This document shows positions 20,001 to 32,503 of a DNA stretch of 64,000 nt, in pieces. The stretch is from Sesamum alatum (taxonomy: Eukaryota; Streptophyta; Magnoliopsida; Lamiales; Pedaliaceae), in assembly GCA_034509735.1 (NCBI GenBank), contig JACGWO010000002.1, positions 47,489,115 through 47,553,114 on the forward strand, read 5' to 3'. The notes under the pieces are model-generated. The model searched no databases and was not told the DNA's origin. It saw only the letters and a list, made by a program, of their open reading frames with translations. Position numbers and translations under genes: made by a program. Positions within the stretch are counted from its first letter, which is position 1; each line of letters opens with the position of its first letter.

Positions 20001-23000
20001 AAAGACTCCAAACATAATCGCTGATAAAGTTTCAATCTTCTAGTATTTGTTTTTTGTACATACTTAACTGCAACTTGCTGAGAAGTCTTGTCATGTTGCT
20101 ATCAAGCAACTGGAGACAAATTTCAGTTACACACAATTATGAGCATGATATAGAATTGTTTTGTAGGAGCCTTGTCTTTTGTTTTCCTATTTTTATTAAA
20201 AAGATCAGAATGAAGTGCATTTTGTTATCCAAATGTTTAATGATGCCTTCTTTCAGATTTTTGGAGAAGGAGATGAATGATTTTACCACAGCTAACATTT
20301 TTCAGTTAATGTATGAATTGGTCATACTGGTTTACTGTACGCTATAAAAACATTTCCATTTGGTACCATAAGGCCTTTTGTTTGAACAAAATGCATATTG
20401 CATAGAGTGTTCAAGATGCTTGTATTTGTTATCTTCTGTTCATCTGTCTGGATTTTCTTCCACTGCAAATGGGTCATCCATATTCAAACTTATATAAATA
20501 TGAACATGTATATGACCCTCGCAGCTGTATATTTCTGTGTTCACCCCCCCCCCCCCCAAGTCAACCTAAAGGGATTTATAGCGGCATTTGATTTCTTGCC
20601 TGTTGTTCAGTATGTGACATACTCTATAAAAGTAGAACATAATGGGATTTTGTTTCAATTTCTATTGGTTATAGTTGTCTTTCAGTTGCTCTCAGGTTCA
20701 ATATTTCTTAGAGGGATGTCTATAATTTTCAATTAATTTAACATATTTTTTTGTTTAAATGAATAACATCTGAAAAATTAGCAAGTCCTTTTTGCCTCTT
20801 TATGTAGTTATACATCCAAGTCGCCAGTCGTTGAAATTGAAACCTTGCTCAGTCTTATTGATTGTTATCTATATATGCATATTTGGCTCAATCATGTCAT
20901 TTCCATAAATATTGCTTGGCACCTACATTTCAGGCTGTCAACCAGTTATGCAGCCATTTTGATGCTTATAGAGATAATGCAAAGATCACAGAGCTTAAGG
21001 ACAGGTTTAAGAGCATCAAACGAATTCTGAAGTCACACGTGTTTTCGGATTTCTCTAGGTGTGTAAGATGCTGTTTCTATGCTGTTGCTTTATGTCATGT
21101 GTCATGCTGTTTTTCTACACATATGTGAATTATCTGATTGCTGCTATATATCATGTATCCTATAAAAGCCCAACACTGCCAAGCTCCTATGTTCTTTCTC
21201 AATGGTTATTTGCAATTGGTAATGTTTGATTTGTTGGAAGACGTGAGATAGGAGAATAATCTACATATTATAGCAATTACCTCTATATTTGGATATATCA
21301 ATGACAAGCATTCTCAGCATTGAATGCATTTCTTGTTTTCGGAGTTTTTAGTGACGTCTTCATCCAGGTCCATATTAGCATGCCTTTAAACTTTTTTTGG
21401 ATGTATACATTGTTGGGTGGGGTGATTCTTTACTTAATATTATGTGGAAACGAGCTTGTCCTGGGGAGTCTGAAAGAATATTATTAGCAACTAGCATATT
21501 TACCTTGTGACTCTGTCCTATGTTTTTGTATTAGAGCAACATGCTCTGTGTGACAACTCCCGTGCTCTTCCAACCATAGCAGACCTCCATGCTTTCTGTT
21601 TGGTGTTCTAAACAAAGTGTTGGACAAAATTTACTATTGTTGATGTTGAATGTTTGTGTTTTGGGGAAGAGAGTTGATAGATGTTTCAATGAGTTAATTC
21701 CATAAATCAATTGTATTTTTTATATCTACATAGAGAAATCAGAACCAAAACTTCTGAATTTCATGTTTTTTAGGATTATGGAAACTAGTACGACTTTGGA
21801 AAAGTCAAGCATGAACAGTGGATTGAAAAAGTTCTCTCAGTTATTTCTCAGACACTTTAGATAAGCCTTTAAGGTAGCACCAGAGTTGCAAGACCTACTT
21901 CGATATGTAACTTTAAACAATGAAGCAAAATTCTACCCAGAACTTCTCTATTGTGCTATAAGTATTTACTTTTCTTTGTGATTCAAAGCGGCTCTTGCAA
22001 GGATGCAGTAGGAGCAGCTGACTGAATTGTCCATAATACCCTTACTATACTTAAGCCTCTAGTGCTATTATTTCTTAAGTTTGTTCACTCCAGCTAACCA
22101 GCAACAAGAAAATGTTTAGACACCCAAATAGGTATTAGAACAAGAAGTGACGTATTACTTGTTTCTTGAGCTCTGGTCATGTGCTTATAGGAGGATGACA
22201 TGTGGCAATTTTAAATCCTTCTCTTTCTCATATGCATTTTTCTTCCCCTAGTCATGATTCACTTTTTCAATATTATGGATGACTTTCTGACATTGGGCAA
22301 ATCTTGTTATGAAATTCTCTGCTTTCAGATTGTTTTTCCCTGAGATAGTTCAGAAAAGCATCTCATGGTTTTCTATATTTAATGGTGTGCTTGTAGTGGT
22401 TATGCCTTGCTTATTTTGGGTTGAGTTTCTCCTAGTGTGATATGTGCCATGTTCGTGATGTTTTGTCTCTACTTTTCCCATTTATTTGTCTGTTATTTGT
22501 TATATTTCCTGCTATCTATTCTTTGTCTACAGCTTAGGTACAGGGAGAGAAACTGAAGAAGCTAATTATCTGCAGCAGCTATCAGATGCATGCCTACTTG
22601 TTGATGCTTTGGAGCCATCAGTCAGGGAAGAGTCAGTAAAGAGTTTTTGCAGCAGGGAACTTACTTCATATCAACAAATTTTTGAGGGAGCGGGTACATC
22701 TGCTTTCTTGGTTTTTGTTATTGATGTCAGCGATTTCTGAAGTTGAATTTGATTAAGAACTTGAAATTTTAGTATATTCTATTGTTGACAGAACTAGCAA
22801 AGCTGGATAAAGCAGAAAGAAGGTATGCTTGGATCAAGCGTCGACTGAGGACCAATGAAGAGATTTGGAAAATTTTCCCTCCTTCCTGGCATGTTCCCTA
22901 TCTGCTCTGCATCCAGTTCTGCAAGTTGACAAGGTTGGTGAGTTGCCTCTGATTGAGTTTACATCTGCAAAAAGCTACGATTCTCATTGCTTACCCTCGT

Positions 23001-26000
23001 TGCAAACTGTTTCTGGTCACATGCTTTCATCACTGTGATAGTAAATTTGGTGAAATAATTACAGATGATCAATTTATTTATCTTTTGTTTGCTGTATCAG
23101 CAGACACAGACATGTGCTTTGGCATCAAAACCCTGTTGAAACCATTTTGCTTCTTGATCTGCAATGCTGTGTGGCTGCTGCCTTTGCTAGTTGGCTTTTT
23201 TGCCCCCTCCTACAAAAATTATATTGCATGACCATTTTTATGTTGAATTCATAGAATAACTCTTGTTATCAAAGGATTTGTTGAATTGTTTTATTCTGGC
23301 TCCTAAGGAAACATAAAAGAAACCAATCATGTTTTACATATAAATTTGTTCCATAATGATAAGTAGCGTCTCTTTCTGTGTATCTACAGGACACAACTTG
23401 AGGAGATCCTCAGCAATCTTAGCGAAAAGCCGGATGTTGGGACATTATTGCTGGTAAGTTTCCTTTTAATAGTCCCCTAGGGAGACCCCAATGGTTGAGT
23501 TGGGTTCGAAACCCATATTCCATTGGATGCGTGCGTGGTAAAAAAGAAATTAGAAAAAGGTTCTGAATACCCTGTTGCATGAAGTCGTCCTCAAGATGGT
23601 AAAACTTTACCATCAGCGTGTAAGCAGGCACTTTTCCTTTTGTCCTCTTATAAGTGACTTCTCAGGAGATGTATTATCTAAAGTCTCAACAGTTGAGGTC
23701 AAACACAATGCATCTTCTGTGTTTTTCCGTGTTCATCTTTTCTTTTAGTTATGCATTACTTTTGTCCCTGGATTGAACCTGGCGTACTTTTGTTTATCTC
23801 AACTTACTGCTGGTCTTGTATTAATTTCATTGCTGCTTAATGCGTTATACTTAGTTTTGACTAAATATCAATTTCTTAAGCTTATTTTGTTAACAGAAGA
23901 ATGCTCCAGGTATCCTTCCATCTCTTTAGTAGTTAGTACGCACACACACGATATGTATTTAGATGCTCCTTTTACTTTTATCTTCGTGGGTTTCTATTTC
24001 CTTTCTGCTTATATCAGGTAGTAGTTACAGATTTTTCGGCCTGGTTGCCTATGTGCTCCTCGATCAGTAATACAGACGTAGGTAGAACCTAATTGTTTCA
24101 GCTACACCCTGTCAGCCTCTTTTCTAAGCAAACGCTGAGGATATGGTGAAATCTGAGGTTTCACAGTTTAGTGCTTTGCATGTTAAGCGCTCTGTCAATG
24201 GAGCATCATCAAATAATTTCGAAATTAATTGGACTATTTTTCACCTGATTATAGCTGTATCTTTTACCAGTTTCACTTTTTGATCCTTCTAATATTGATG
24301 CATGCTTCCAGGCATTGCAACGGACTCTGGAATTTGAGGAAGAATTAGCAGAGAAATTTGGTGCTGGAAGTGGTAGCAGAGAATCAGGAAATGATATTGG
24401 GGAAAATAATACAGAAAATAGCAATCAGGCTGTTTCAGACATTCGAAAGAAATATGAGAAAAAGCTCTCTGCAAATCGTAAAAATGAGAACGAGGCATGA
24501 ATGTGCAATTACTTGAGTTAGTTGATGTATACACAAGCTCAATTTATAATGGCTGCAGTGCATCATGTTACTTTCTGACTTCTGAGATACTTCTTTCCCT
24601 TGTCAGGAGCAAAATGAGCACAAAGATTTGTCAGTGCCTGGCGCTGGGGTAAATTCCTTTATCTGGATGTTCCCACTAGCAACTCGTTCATCAGCTATCT
24701 TTCTTAGTAATTCTACCATAAGTTCCCTTCCCCCCGCCCTCTTTTTTAGATTTTTTCCTGATCTAAGATTACGTTCAGTTGCGTTAGATAAATAGGCAAA
24801 ACAGATCATGCTTCCTTGTCTGAAATGAGTTAGAATGTGCAAATGATATTCATGCACAAGTTCATGGGCAGTAATTTCTAAAATCATGGTTTCTTTTGCT
24901 TCTAGTGCACTGAACTTCTGCATGTGAAGGTATGTTTCGTTTAGATTATTTTTTGATTAAATCTTAAGAATTGAATCTATTATCAGGTGCTTTGCTTGTT
25001 AACAGATTGAAAAAGAAAATGATTTATCAAAATGTCAATTTGAAAAAAAGGAAAATAGAGTCAGAAGTTTAACTGAGATGTGTTTTGACAAGTCAATAGT
25101 TCAAGGCTCTTGAAAATTTTGATTTATCATATCTTTCCAATTTAACATAAAAACTATTATTTTAAATAAGTTATGGACAGTAGGTTAAAAAGTGATTGTA
25201 CTATTGATTCTTTGAACAGTCATAATTGGACACACAGTTTAACAAAAGATGCCATTTGCTTTAACAACTTCAGATCCTTTTCATTGAAGCCCATAGCTTG
25301 GTTCTCTTACTAGATGCAACCTTAAAAAAGAAGCTCTTGCACTTAGCCTGTAATGACTGTCTTGATCTATGTGGCAGTTCAATTTTCGAGGAATAATCTC
25401 ATCATGCTTTGAACCTTACTTGATGGTATATGTGGAACTGGAAGAGAAGACTCTTATGGAGAACTTGGAGAAACTTATCCAGGTTTGGAGCATCCGACTT
25501 TTTATCACCTTGTAAGTGGTCGTACTCGTGTGATCTCCTGCACTAACATGCATTTATATCTTATTATTCAGGACGAAACATGGGATGTTGAAGAGGGAAG
25601 TCAAACTAACATTTTATCTAGCAGCATTCAGGTAAAGAAATGAAAAACGTATTGGAAATCTGTTCGTGAATAGCACGAAAATGACAAGCTTAGTTATTCA
25701 AGTATGTGAATGCATATGCTTAATAATATTCTCCTATGTGTTTTTATGGAATGTATATTTCTTCTCTGCTTTTTCGAAAGAAGAGGGTGCAATATGGTTG
25801 AAGAGGAGGATGACGAAATGTATGGTAACTACTGGGCTTAATTTTCTTTTCTGAAGCCCCTATTTTCTCTTGTCTTAAGCAAATGATGGCAGACTGAGGA
25901 ATATTTCTATGTCTTTTGAGGTGCCAGAATCTCTCTTTACTTGGCTTAGGATTTTGTCACCGCTGAAGGCTTGATTGGGGATTTAATTTTGGTACTAAAG

Positions 26001-29000
26001 AATTACAACCACAATTGCATTTCATCAAATCAATTCAAAGATGTGAGCTGTAACGACCTCTGTCTTGTTCTCCTGTGATTTATCTGTCACCCTTGGTACA
26101 CTAAATTCCTTCTTGTCATGTAGTATCAACATCTGATCTTCATTTTAAAATTAGTCATCTTTGTAGCAGTTGATCATCTTCTTATTGTTTTGCACTTCAG
26201 TAAATTGCTAAAAATGTTGCTTGTGCTAAGTCCTTGCTTGTTTTATGGAGGTCTTTTTGATTATCAGAAGGAGCTTAAAGAGATGCAGTGCTTTAACGAG
26301 AAGCCAGACACTCTTTAATTTGTTCAAGGTATGGTTTCTGATATTACTCCTTGGCCTAAAGCAGATATTTTACTTCGATTAGGATGTTCATATCTGATTT
26401 TCATTTTAGGAACATACTTTCTAATTTTGAAGATCTTGGTTGTCCTGAAATCATTGGTTGGATTTTTAGGTTTTATCTTTGATCTGCATGGAATTGAATT
26501 AGTTGAAATTTTAAAAATTTGTAATGACAGACTCTTCACAAGCTCCATTTTTTCTTCAGGTAGTGTCCGCTCAATTTCCTGATTCTTTACAAATTTTCAG
26601 CCAATATATACATTGCCAAAAGAAAAAGAGGAGGAAAAGAAAAGAAATGAGTAAAGAATGTTAATGTTCTTGGTGAAATTAATATATACTGCACTGCCTG
26701 AATATTTATATTTGTGAGATCCACATGAGTACATGTGGTCCAGAAATGAATGTTACTGCTCAATGTACTAATGCTTCTGAATGAGAAAGAATCTGAGGAA
26801 GGACAATCATCACACATCTTTCATTCATAACACAGAGAGTATAAATACATGTACAGCATACATGTCCTAGCTAGTTACCTAATAGAAAAGGAAAGAAAAT
26901 GTAACTACATCATACAAAATAAAAAGAGTATATGTATTACAAACCCAAGAATCTGGGATTACAAATCTCCAACACCACCCTCAAGCTGGTGAATAGATAT
27001 CTATTATTGCCAGCCTGCTTATCAAGAATTTGAATCCTGGTTTAGGCATAGCTTTAGTCAAAATGTCTGCTTCCTGGAGTTTTGTTGATACAACGGATAG
27101 ATGATTGACTCCTTCAATCTTCTCTTTGATAAAGTGACAATCAATTATATGTCTTCTAAAACTCCATTTTCCTGAAAATAGGTATTCGAAAGAATTCTTA
27201 AAGCATATGCCACAAAGCTTTTTGGTAGACTGCCTAAGGGTGGCACAGGAATTGTAGCAGCTGCAACAGGAATGGATGGTCAAATAAAAGTACTACTTCC
27301 TCTTTTAGGTTAGGTTGTTACTTACAATTATGTTTTTTGTGCTCATCCCCTGACTGGCTATATTTTGCAGACATCTGACCGGGATGAACGTTTGATCTGT
27401 TATATTGTAAACACAGCTGAATATTGCCAGAAGACGGTTGGTTTTCGATTCATTATCTACAGTGACCAAATTGAATTTTCAATTATATGCAATGTAGTTC
27501 GCTTTTAAACGGAACACAGGGAATGACTGGTTTTGGCATAAATTAAAATTTTTAATCTTGCCAAAGAGTGGTAGGAGATGTCTCGCTATATGGTATGATA
27601 CTCCACTTATCTCTTCAAAATGACCATATTGTAGCAAATGTATGATGGGGTTTGTTGGATGATTGAGACTACAGCTTGTGGAGGTTTTTACTGCAAAGAT
27701 CAGCATGTTGTATCAACTAAGCAGGGATCTTTATCCAACTTAAAAATGAAGCAAATACTTGTTGGTCGCCATATGACCTTTAAATATCTTTTGTGTTAGG
27801 AAGAATCTAAATTTTTGTAGCATCTCTGATTGAGTAAGAGCCTGATGTCTGTGTGACTCGTGGCGCAACATGTCCACCGTATCTGGAGTCTGTTTAAGTA
27901 AGCTTTTGTATGTAGAATAAAGTACTGAGATGATGTCATGACAAGAAATTTGGCACTAGTGTTGTCCCTTTTTTTTTTTTTTTTTTTCTCTCAATTTTCT
28001 TACTTCTGAACTTTCATTTCTTCATTTTCGTCTCTTTGTTCAAGCTAACTCCTTCTTTATGTCTTTAGTCAGGCGAATTGGCTGAAAATGTGTCTAAACT
28101 AGTTGATCCTCAATTTGCGGACAGGATTGATATGTCTGAAGTACAGGTAGAGCATTTTGCATACTCCTTCTAAGACAATTCCTGCCGGGTCCTCTTTCCC
28201 CCCTTTCCTCTGTATTCAACGACCTGCATTTCGTGATACTAATGTACTGTGCAGGATGAGTTCTCAGCGGTTATAACAAAAGCTTTGATAACTCTCGTGC
28301 ATGGTATAGAAACTAAATTTGACACCGAAATGGTTGCAATGACACGTGTTCCTTGGGGCACACTGGAAAGCGTTGGTGACCAATCGGCGTAAGATGACTT
28401 TATGAATATGTTACCCACTCGTATGCTCATTTTAATTGACTTTGTTGGTGTTCCTGTCAGGTACGTGAATGGCATAAATACAATTCTAACTGCTAGTATT
28501 CCTGTACTTGGAAGCCTTCTTTCGGCTATATATTTCCAGTTCTTTCTTGACAAGGTGAATATGTTAGTAAATTTCATGTTTGTCCACTTCTTGTCTTGCA
28601 TATTAATCCAAGTTTATTACCTAAGGAATTATTTGGTCTTCTCGCTATTTATTTTTGTATAGATATGGTTGTATTTCCAGTGAACATTAGTGAGCATGAT
28701 TGTTGACCATGGCATTGCTCTTTGGATAAAATAATAAGAGAGATGAACAAATTTAGTGGTTGATTACTCCAGGCAACATACATGTGTGCGAGACCTTGTA
28801 TAACTTGCTTTTGGATTATTCTTGGACTTGTCTTTGCTTCATTTGATCTCTCTCTTGTGCGCGGTTTCCATCTAAATTTACTGCCAGTTTGATCTATATT
28901 AGTCATATTTGCATATGTTTTCTTTTTGCTCATGAGACGGAGGGTGTGAGAGGGCGAAGCCGGAAGCATGATCTCTCACGGAATGTTATCTGGTGTGGTG

Positions 29001-32000
29001 TTAGAGTGAATCAATTATCTAAAGCGTATGGTTGGGGTTGAGGCCCAGGGACATGTAAATGTACTCTTGAAAAATTATTGTATCTGCAATAACCCAGAGG
29101 AGACATTCTTACATTTTGTAAACTTATTTATTACCATGTCTTTGATCAAATACTCATACTTTCCTATCTTTGCAGCTTGCATCAAATCTTGGTCCTCGCT
29201 TTTTCCTCAATATATTCAAATGCAAGCATATATCGGAAACAGGAGCACAACAAGTATTTATTTTGTTAACTCTTTCTGTGTCGTAACATTTCTTATGCAA
29301 AAGTTAACATGATAACATTGCAATTCAATCAGCAGAAGATTTTATTGCTTAGAAAGGGATAAATGCAATTTTGGCCCTTAAACTTTACCACTAAAGCAGT
29401 TTTGGTCCTTAAACTTTTTTAGGTTGCACTATTAGTCTTCAAACAATCATTTTTTAAGCATTTTCGATCCTTCCGCTACAAGTGCATTAGACTAAAAGTT
29501 GAAAAATAGCATAAAATAGGAGAAAAATAACATTTTTTTACAATAAAAACGAATTTTCTGTAAGTTTAACGGCAAAGTTAACGGAAGGATTGAAAATGCT
29601 TAAAAAATGATTGTTTGAGGACTAATAGTGCAATCTAAAAAAGTTTGAGGACCAAAACTGCTTTAGTAGTAAAGTTTAGGGACCAAAATTGCATTTATCC
29701 CGAAATATTACCAATAATTATATGGTTGTTTGAATATAAAAGCTGTGCTAGTATAAATACATTACATATATTATTTGTGCAAAGCTTATGTTTCTTGCAA
29801 TTTGCAGATGTTATTGGATACACAAGCTGTAAAAACAATTCTTCTGGATATTCCTTCCCTTGGAAAACAGGTATGCTTTCACCTCTACTGGATCAGGAAC
29901 TGAACATCATCAAATAGTCTAGAGAATCTGCGTACTTATTCTGGCTTTTTTGCATGTTCTTTCATTGTCTTGTTTTCAAGTACGTGGAGCATTAAGTTGA
30001 TCTGAGTTGCCATTTTCCATACCTGCAAATATAAGATGGAAGTTGTCAGTGCTTGTTAATCCGTAGAGTGGCAAAAGTAAAGTTTAGTATCATATTCCTG
30101 CGCTAACTTGAACAAGGATCAATTAAGCTGACCTTAGGTAATTTTTCCTATATATACAATTAGCATATTGCAAATCCATTTGCTATAGATGTTCTTTGAG
30201 AATAATTTTGTTGAACAAAGTACAAATTCTAGTCATGTGTGGATTTAATGGTGCTGCTCCGTTGAGGAAAGCGGTGATGCCTTCCCAAGAAAATTCCTAA
30301 AAAGATTGTGGACTCATCCCAAACTGAGATATTAAATCTGAGGAAATAGATTGAATTGCAAAATGCTCAATAATCTTGAGTTTTCCCCTTTAGATTCTGC
30401 AAGCTAGTTCTAAATAAGCAAATAGCTCCAGGTGGCATGAGTTGGATCACATAATGGTGTAACTCTTCACAAAAGTAGCTTCACTGTGTTGGGAACTGTG
30501 AGATAGTTAGAACTAAGGAAATGGCTTCACACATGAAATGCGGATGCCCAATAATCTTGAATTTTCCCCTTCTTTAGAGTCTGTGTGCAATTAAAAATAC
30601 ACAAATGGCTCCAACTGCGAGGAGTTGGATGACATATTGGTGTATTCTTCACAAGAGTAGCTTCACAGTGTTGGGACTGCAAGCAAGTGAAAACTGTGAA
30701 AATGGTTTCAACTGCAAACTGCTTGCCTAATAATCATTAGGTTTCCTTTTTTTTTAGATTTTGGGAGCTAGTTAATGAATACGAGCATGGCTTCAACTTC
30801 GAAATGTAGGATAATCTTCGTTGGAAAATAAAACTTTTGATCCTAAGGTGCATTTGCATCGGTACATAAGGATACATAAGTATACCCTTTTACACGCTAC
30901 TTAGACATTTCAATGCATGTGTATGCAAACATTTTCCTCTTCACGTGTGAAAATGTGGTGAGACAACTTAATATTCAATATGCAGCTGTAGCTTGTAATA
31001 GATGGTGCATTCCCCACCGTAGACATTCAAAAACATTACAGCTATATTTTGCATCTGAATATCATAATGCTAGTTGCAATTTATTTGGATTATTTCCATT
31101 ATCTACAACAAATTAAGTTCAAACTACCTATTGAAGTAGTTTAGTAGTCTGAGGGAAATCCAAAAAGAAGCAAGCAACCAGAAGCTATTCTGGTATGCGT
31201 GGATCAGAATTTCGATTTTAGGAGGTTGTAACTTATGGTGTCCTCTTTCTCAATTCTGCGAGATAAATGCCATAACTACCCCGTCTTTTGGTTCTCTGAA
31301 CAGAAACCTGCAGATGCTGGCTACTCAAAATTTGTAAGTAGTGAAATGAGCAAAGCTGAAGCATTACTAAAGGTCTGATTGAACTTTACAACAAAACCTT
31401 CCCTTAAAAAGGCACTTCGACACCTTTTCTTCAGTACATATTCCATTACTTGTTATGCAGGTCATTTTGTCCCCAGTTGACTCTGTGGCAGATACATATA
31501 GTGCTCTGCTGCCTGAAGGTACACCGTCAGAATTCCAGCGGATTCTGGATCTAAAGGTTGTCCTTAACCACCATCTCGAATTCGTTCTTCTTTTATTTCT
31601 TTGAATTGGAAATTCATAATAAATTCGTTTTGGTATATGATGGCTTATGCATGCATATAAGAATGAGTGTTTTTTACTTCTCATTTCTTACTCTAATAAA
31701 TTTTGGTGTATAATGGTCAAGACATTTCTTTGCTAATTTCTACTAAAAAAAGGGACGGCCTTGTCTCTGGGCGTAGTTTATCATTTATTTGGAGATTCAG
31801 AATCAAACTCAGCTGCCCATTGATTCAATATTATCACTCTCATTGCCAGGGCCTCAAAAAGGCTGACCAGCAAAGCATACTAGACGATTACAACAAGCGT
31901 GGAGCAGGGACATATGAACCAGATATCAAGCCAGTCGTCACGGCTGCCCCTACCACAACCACAACCACTACCACTACAACTACCTCTACCAATACCGTTG

Positions 32001-32179
32001 CACCGGTGGTAACTAGTCCATCTACTCCTGGAATCATCCCACTGAAGGAAGACATTGTGGCAAGAGCTGCTGCACTTGGGAGAGGCGCTGCCACAACCGG
32101 AATCCGGAGATTCCTAGCTTTAACTGAATCGTCTAACAGAGATCGTAAAGATGGTACTTTCAGGAAGCTTTTCAGTTGA
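14010..32179 (+). CDS. VPS53: VPS53, GARP tethering complex subunit, 835 aa
   Basis: Exons: 14010-14067, 14635-14729, 17738-17794, 17940-18090, 18987-19057, 20934-21058, 22533-22693, 22792-22933, 23390-23453, 24312-24494, 24607-24648, 25378-25482, 25572-25631, 26251-26328, 27182-27289, 27371-27436, 28069-28146, 28255-28388, 28461-28554, 29176-29253, 29808-29870, 31304-31372, 31461-31556, 31850-32179 (2508 nt, no frame break). The protein follows Arabidopsis VPS53 (HIT1, about 828 aa) end to end: [121 protein letters not shown]53 works with VPS51, VPS52 and VPS54 at the trans-Golgi to tether endosome-derived vesicles. The N-terminal half is helical and coiled-coil. The C-terminal exon carries an 11-Thr run (residues 761-771). 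Intron 10 has a GC donor. Confidence 0.95.
15702..16050 (+). pseudogene. Decayed GRF-type zinc-finger gene fragment inside MULE-like element
   Basis: An ATG near 15702 opens [12 protein letters not shown]. After an AT microsatellite, DNA from about 15877 reads [16 protein letters not shown], the shape of the C-terminal half of a GRF zinc finger (usually CGFFRWxDEE). Then, after a stop and small frameshifts, come pieces like ITPRLLRRI and [11 protein letters not shown]. Such short GRF proteins are common in plant genomes. The Cys-rich first half is missing, and several stops break it. It is non-functional as it stands and was probably captured by the element. Confidence 0.45.
15791..15815. repeat. 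(TA)n microsatellite
   Basis: About a dozen TA dinucleotides within the MULE-like element in VPS53 intron 2. Confidence 0.9.
20546..20559. repeat. Poly-C run in VPS53 intron 5
   Basis: A run of about 14 C follows TGTTCA. It is intronic and prone to sequencing or assembly length error. Confidence 0.85.
23474..23560 (+). mobile_element. SINE-like fragment in VPS53 intron 9
   Basis: GACCCCAATGGTTGAGTTGG followed at once by GGTTCGAAACCC resembles tRNA-type box A and box B sequences set unusually close. An A-rich stretch follows. It is probably a degenerate tRNA-derived SINE, not a tRNA gene, because no acceptor stem is visible. Confidence 0.35.
24495..24606 (+). other. GC-AG intron 10 of VPS53
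   Basis: Exon 10 ends ...AACGAG and the intron starts GCATGA. The acceptor is CCCTTGTCAG/GAGCAAAATG. Only this junction keeps frame between YEKKL... and KDLSVPGAG, and the spacing between these blocks is close to that in other plant VPS53 proteins. The nearest GT donor (…AATC/GTAAAA) would run into TGA in exon 11. Confidence 0.8.
26764..27170 (-). mobile_element. Ty1/copia 3' fragment with LTR in VPS53 intron 14
   Basis: On the minus strand the reading frame contains [13 protein letters not shown] and, further on, [14 protein letters not shown]. These are the end of the copia RNase H domain (HIEIDCHFI... and ADILTKALP in the family). It is followed by a polypurine-like CTTGAGGGTGGTG. A probable LTR starts TGTTGGAGATTTG at 26974 and ends near 26764 (about 211 bp). 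The element is truncated at its 5' side only about 10 bp before the exon 15 acceptor. No full polyprotein is present. Confidence 0.65.
27971..27987. repeat. Poly-T run in VPS53 intron 16
   Basis: An uninterrupted run of about 17 T, 81 bp upstream of the exon 17 acceptor. Confidence 0.8.
29356..29701. mobile_element. MULE-type MITE in VPS53 intron 20, TIRs about 125 bp
   Basis: The ends GGGATAAATGCAATTTTGG and its reverse complement GCATTTATCCC bound 346 bp whose arms pair for about 125 bp each, leaving a short loop. The arms share the CTTAAACTTTACCACTAAA-type motif with the element at 15312-16342, so they are related families. No clear target duplication is visible. Non-coding. Confidence 0.7.
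30355..30820 (+). repeat. Diverged tandem repeat, period about 180 bp, VPS53 intron 21
   Basis: The block AATAATCTTGA-TTTTCCCCTT-AGA-TCTG recurs near 30368, 30549 and (partly) 30727. Matching GAGTTGGAT, TCTTCACAA and GTAGCTTCAC blocks lie inside the first two copies. There are two full copies and a partial third, well diverged. Confidence 0.7.
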
Positions 32180-32494
32180 TTGAAAACGACATGTGTTTTC
32201 TATTCTGTTTCGTCTGCGATTCATTGTCGATCGTTCTAATATTTTCACAAACTCTAGTCACTCAACCCCAACCTAATAACCTGGTACAGAGAACCTCTTT
32301 TGCATCTATTTTGAGTTCTCTTGAGCAATTTTGATGTGCAGATGTTTTTTTGATTTGGCAAAAAATTTTGGTATCTGCAAATTTCAGGAGTTTCTTAATG
32401 ACAGAAATGCAAGTTAACGGATTTTATGTTAAGGTTGCAATAATTTGGAGTAAGCCTCAGAATAGCAAACGGAGTTATAAATGGTTGGTTGTAA
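32180..32494 (+). other. VPS53 3' UTR and downstream DNA
   Basis: AT-rich DNA after the VPS53 stop codon, expected to contain the 3' UTR and poly(A) site. No coding signal. Confidence 0.5.
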
Positions 32495-32503
32495 AATAAT
32501 TTA

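Noticed and set aside
20398..20736. 112-codon ORF in VPS53 intron 5
   Set aside because: It spans a poly-C run and intronic T-rich DNA, with no recognisable protein.
23474..23560. tRNA gene in VPS53 intron 9
   Set aside because: Box-like sequences are present, but they are set too close and no acceptor stem or anticodon arm can be drawn, so I kept it only as SINE-like.
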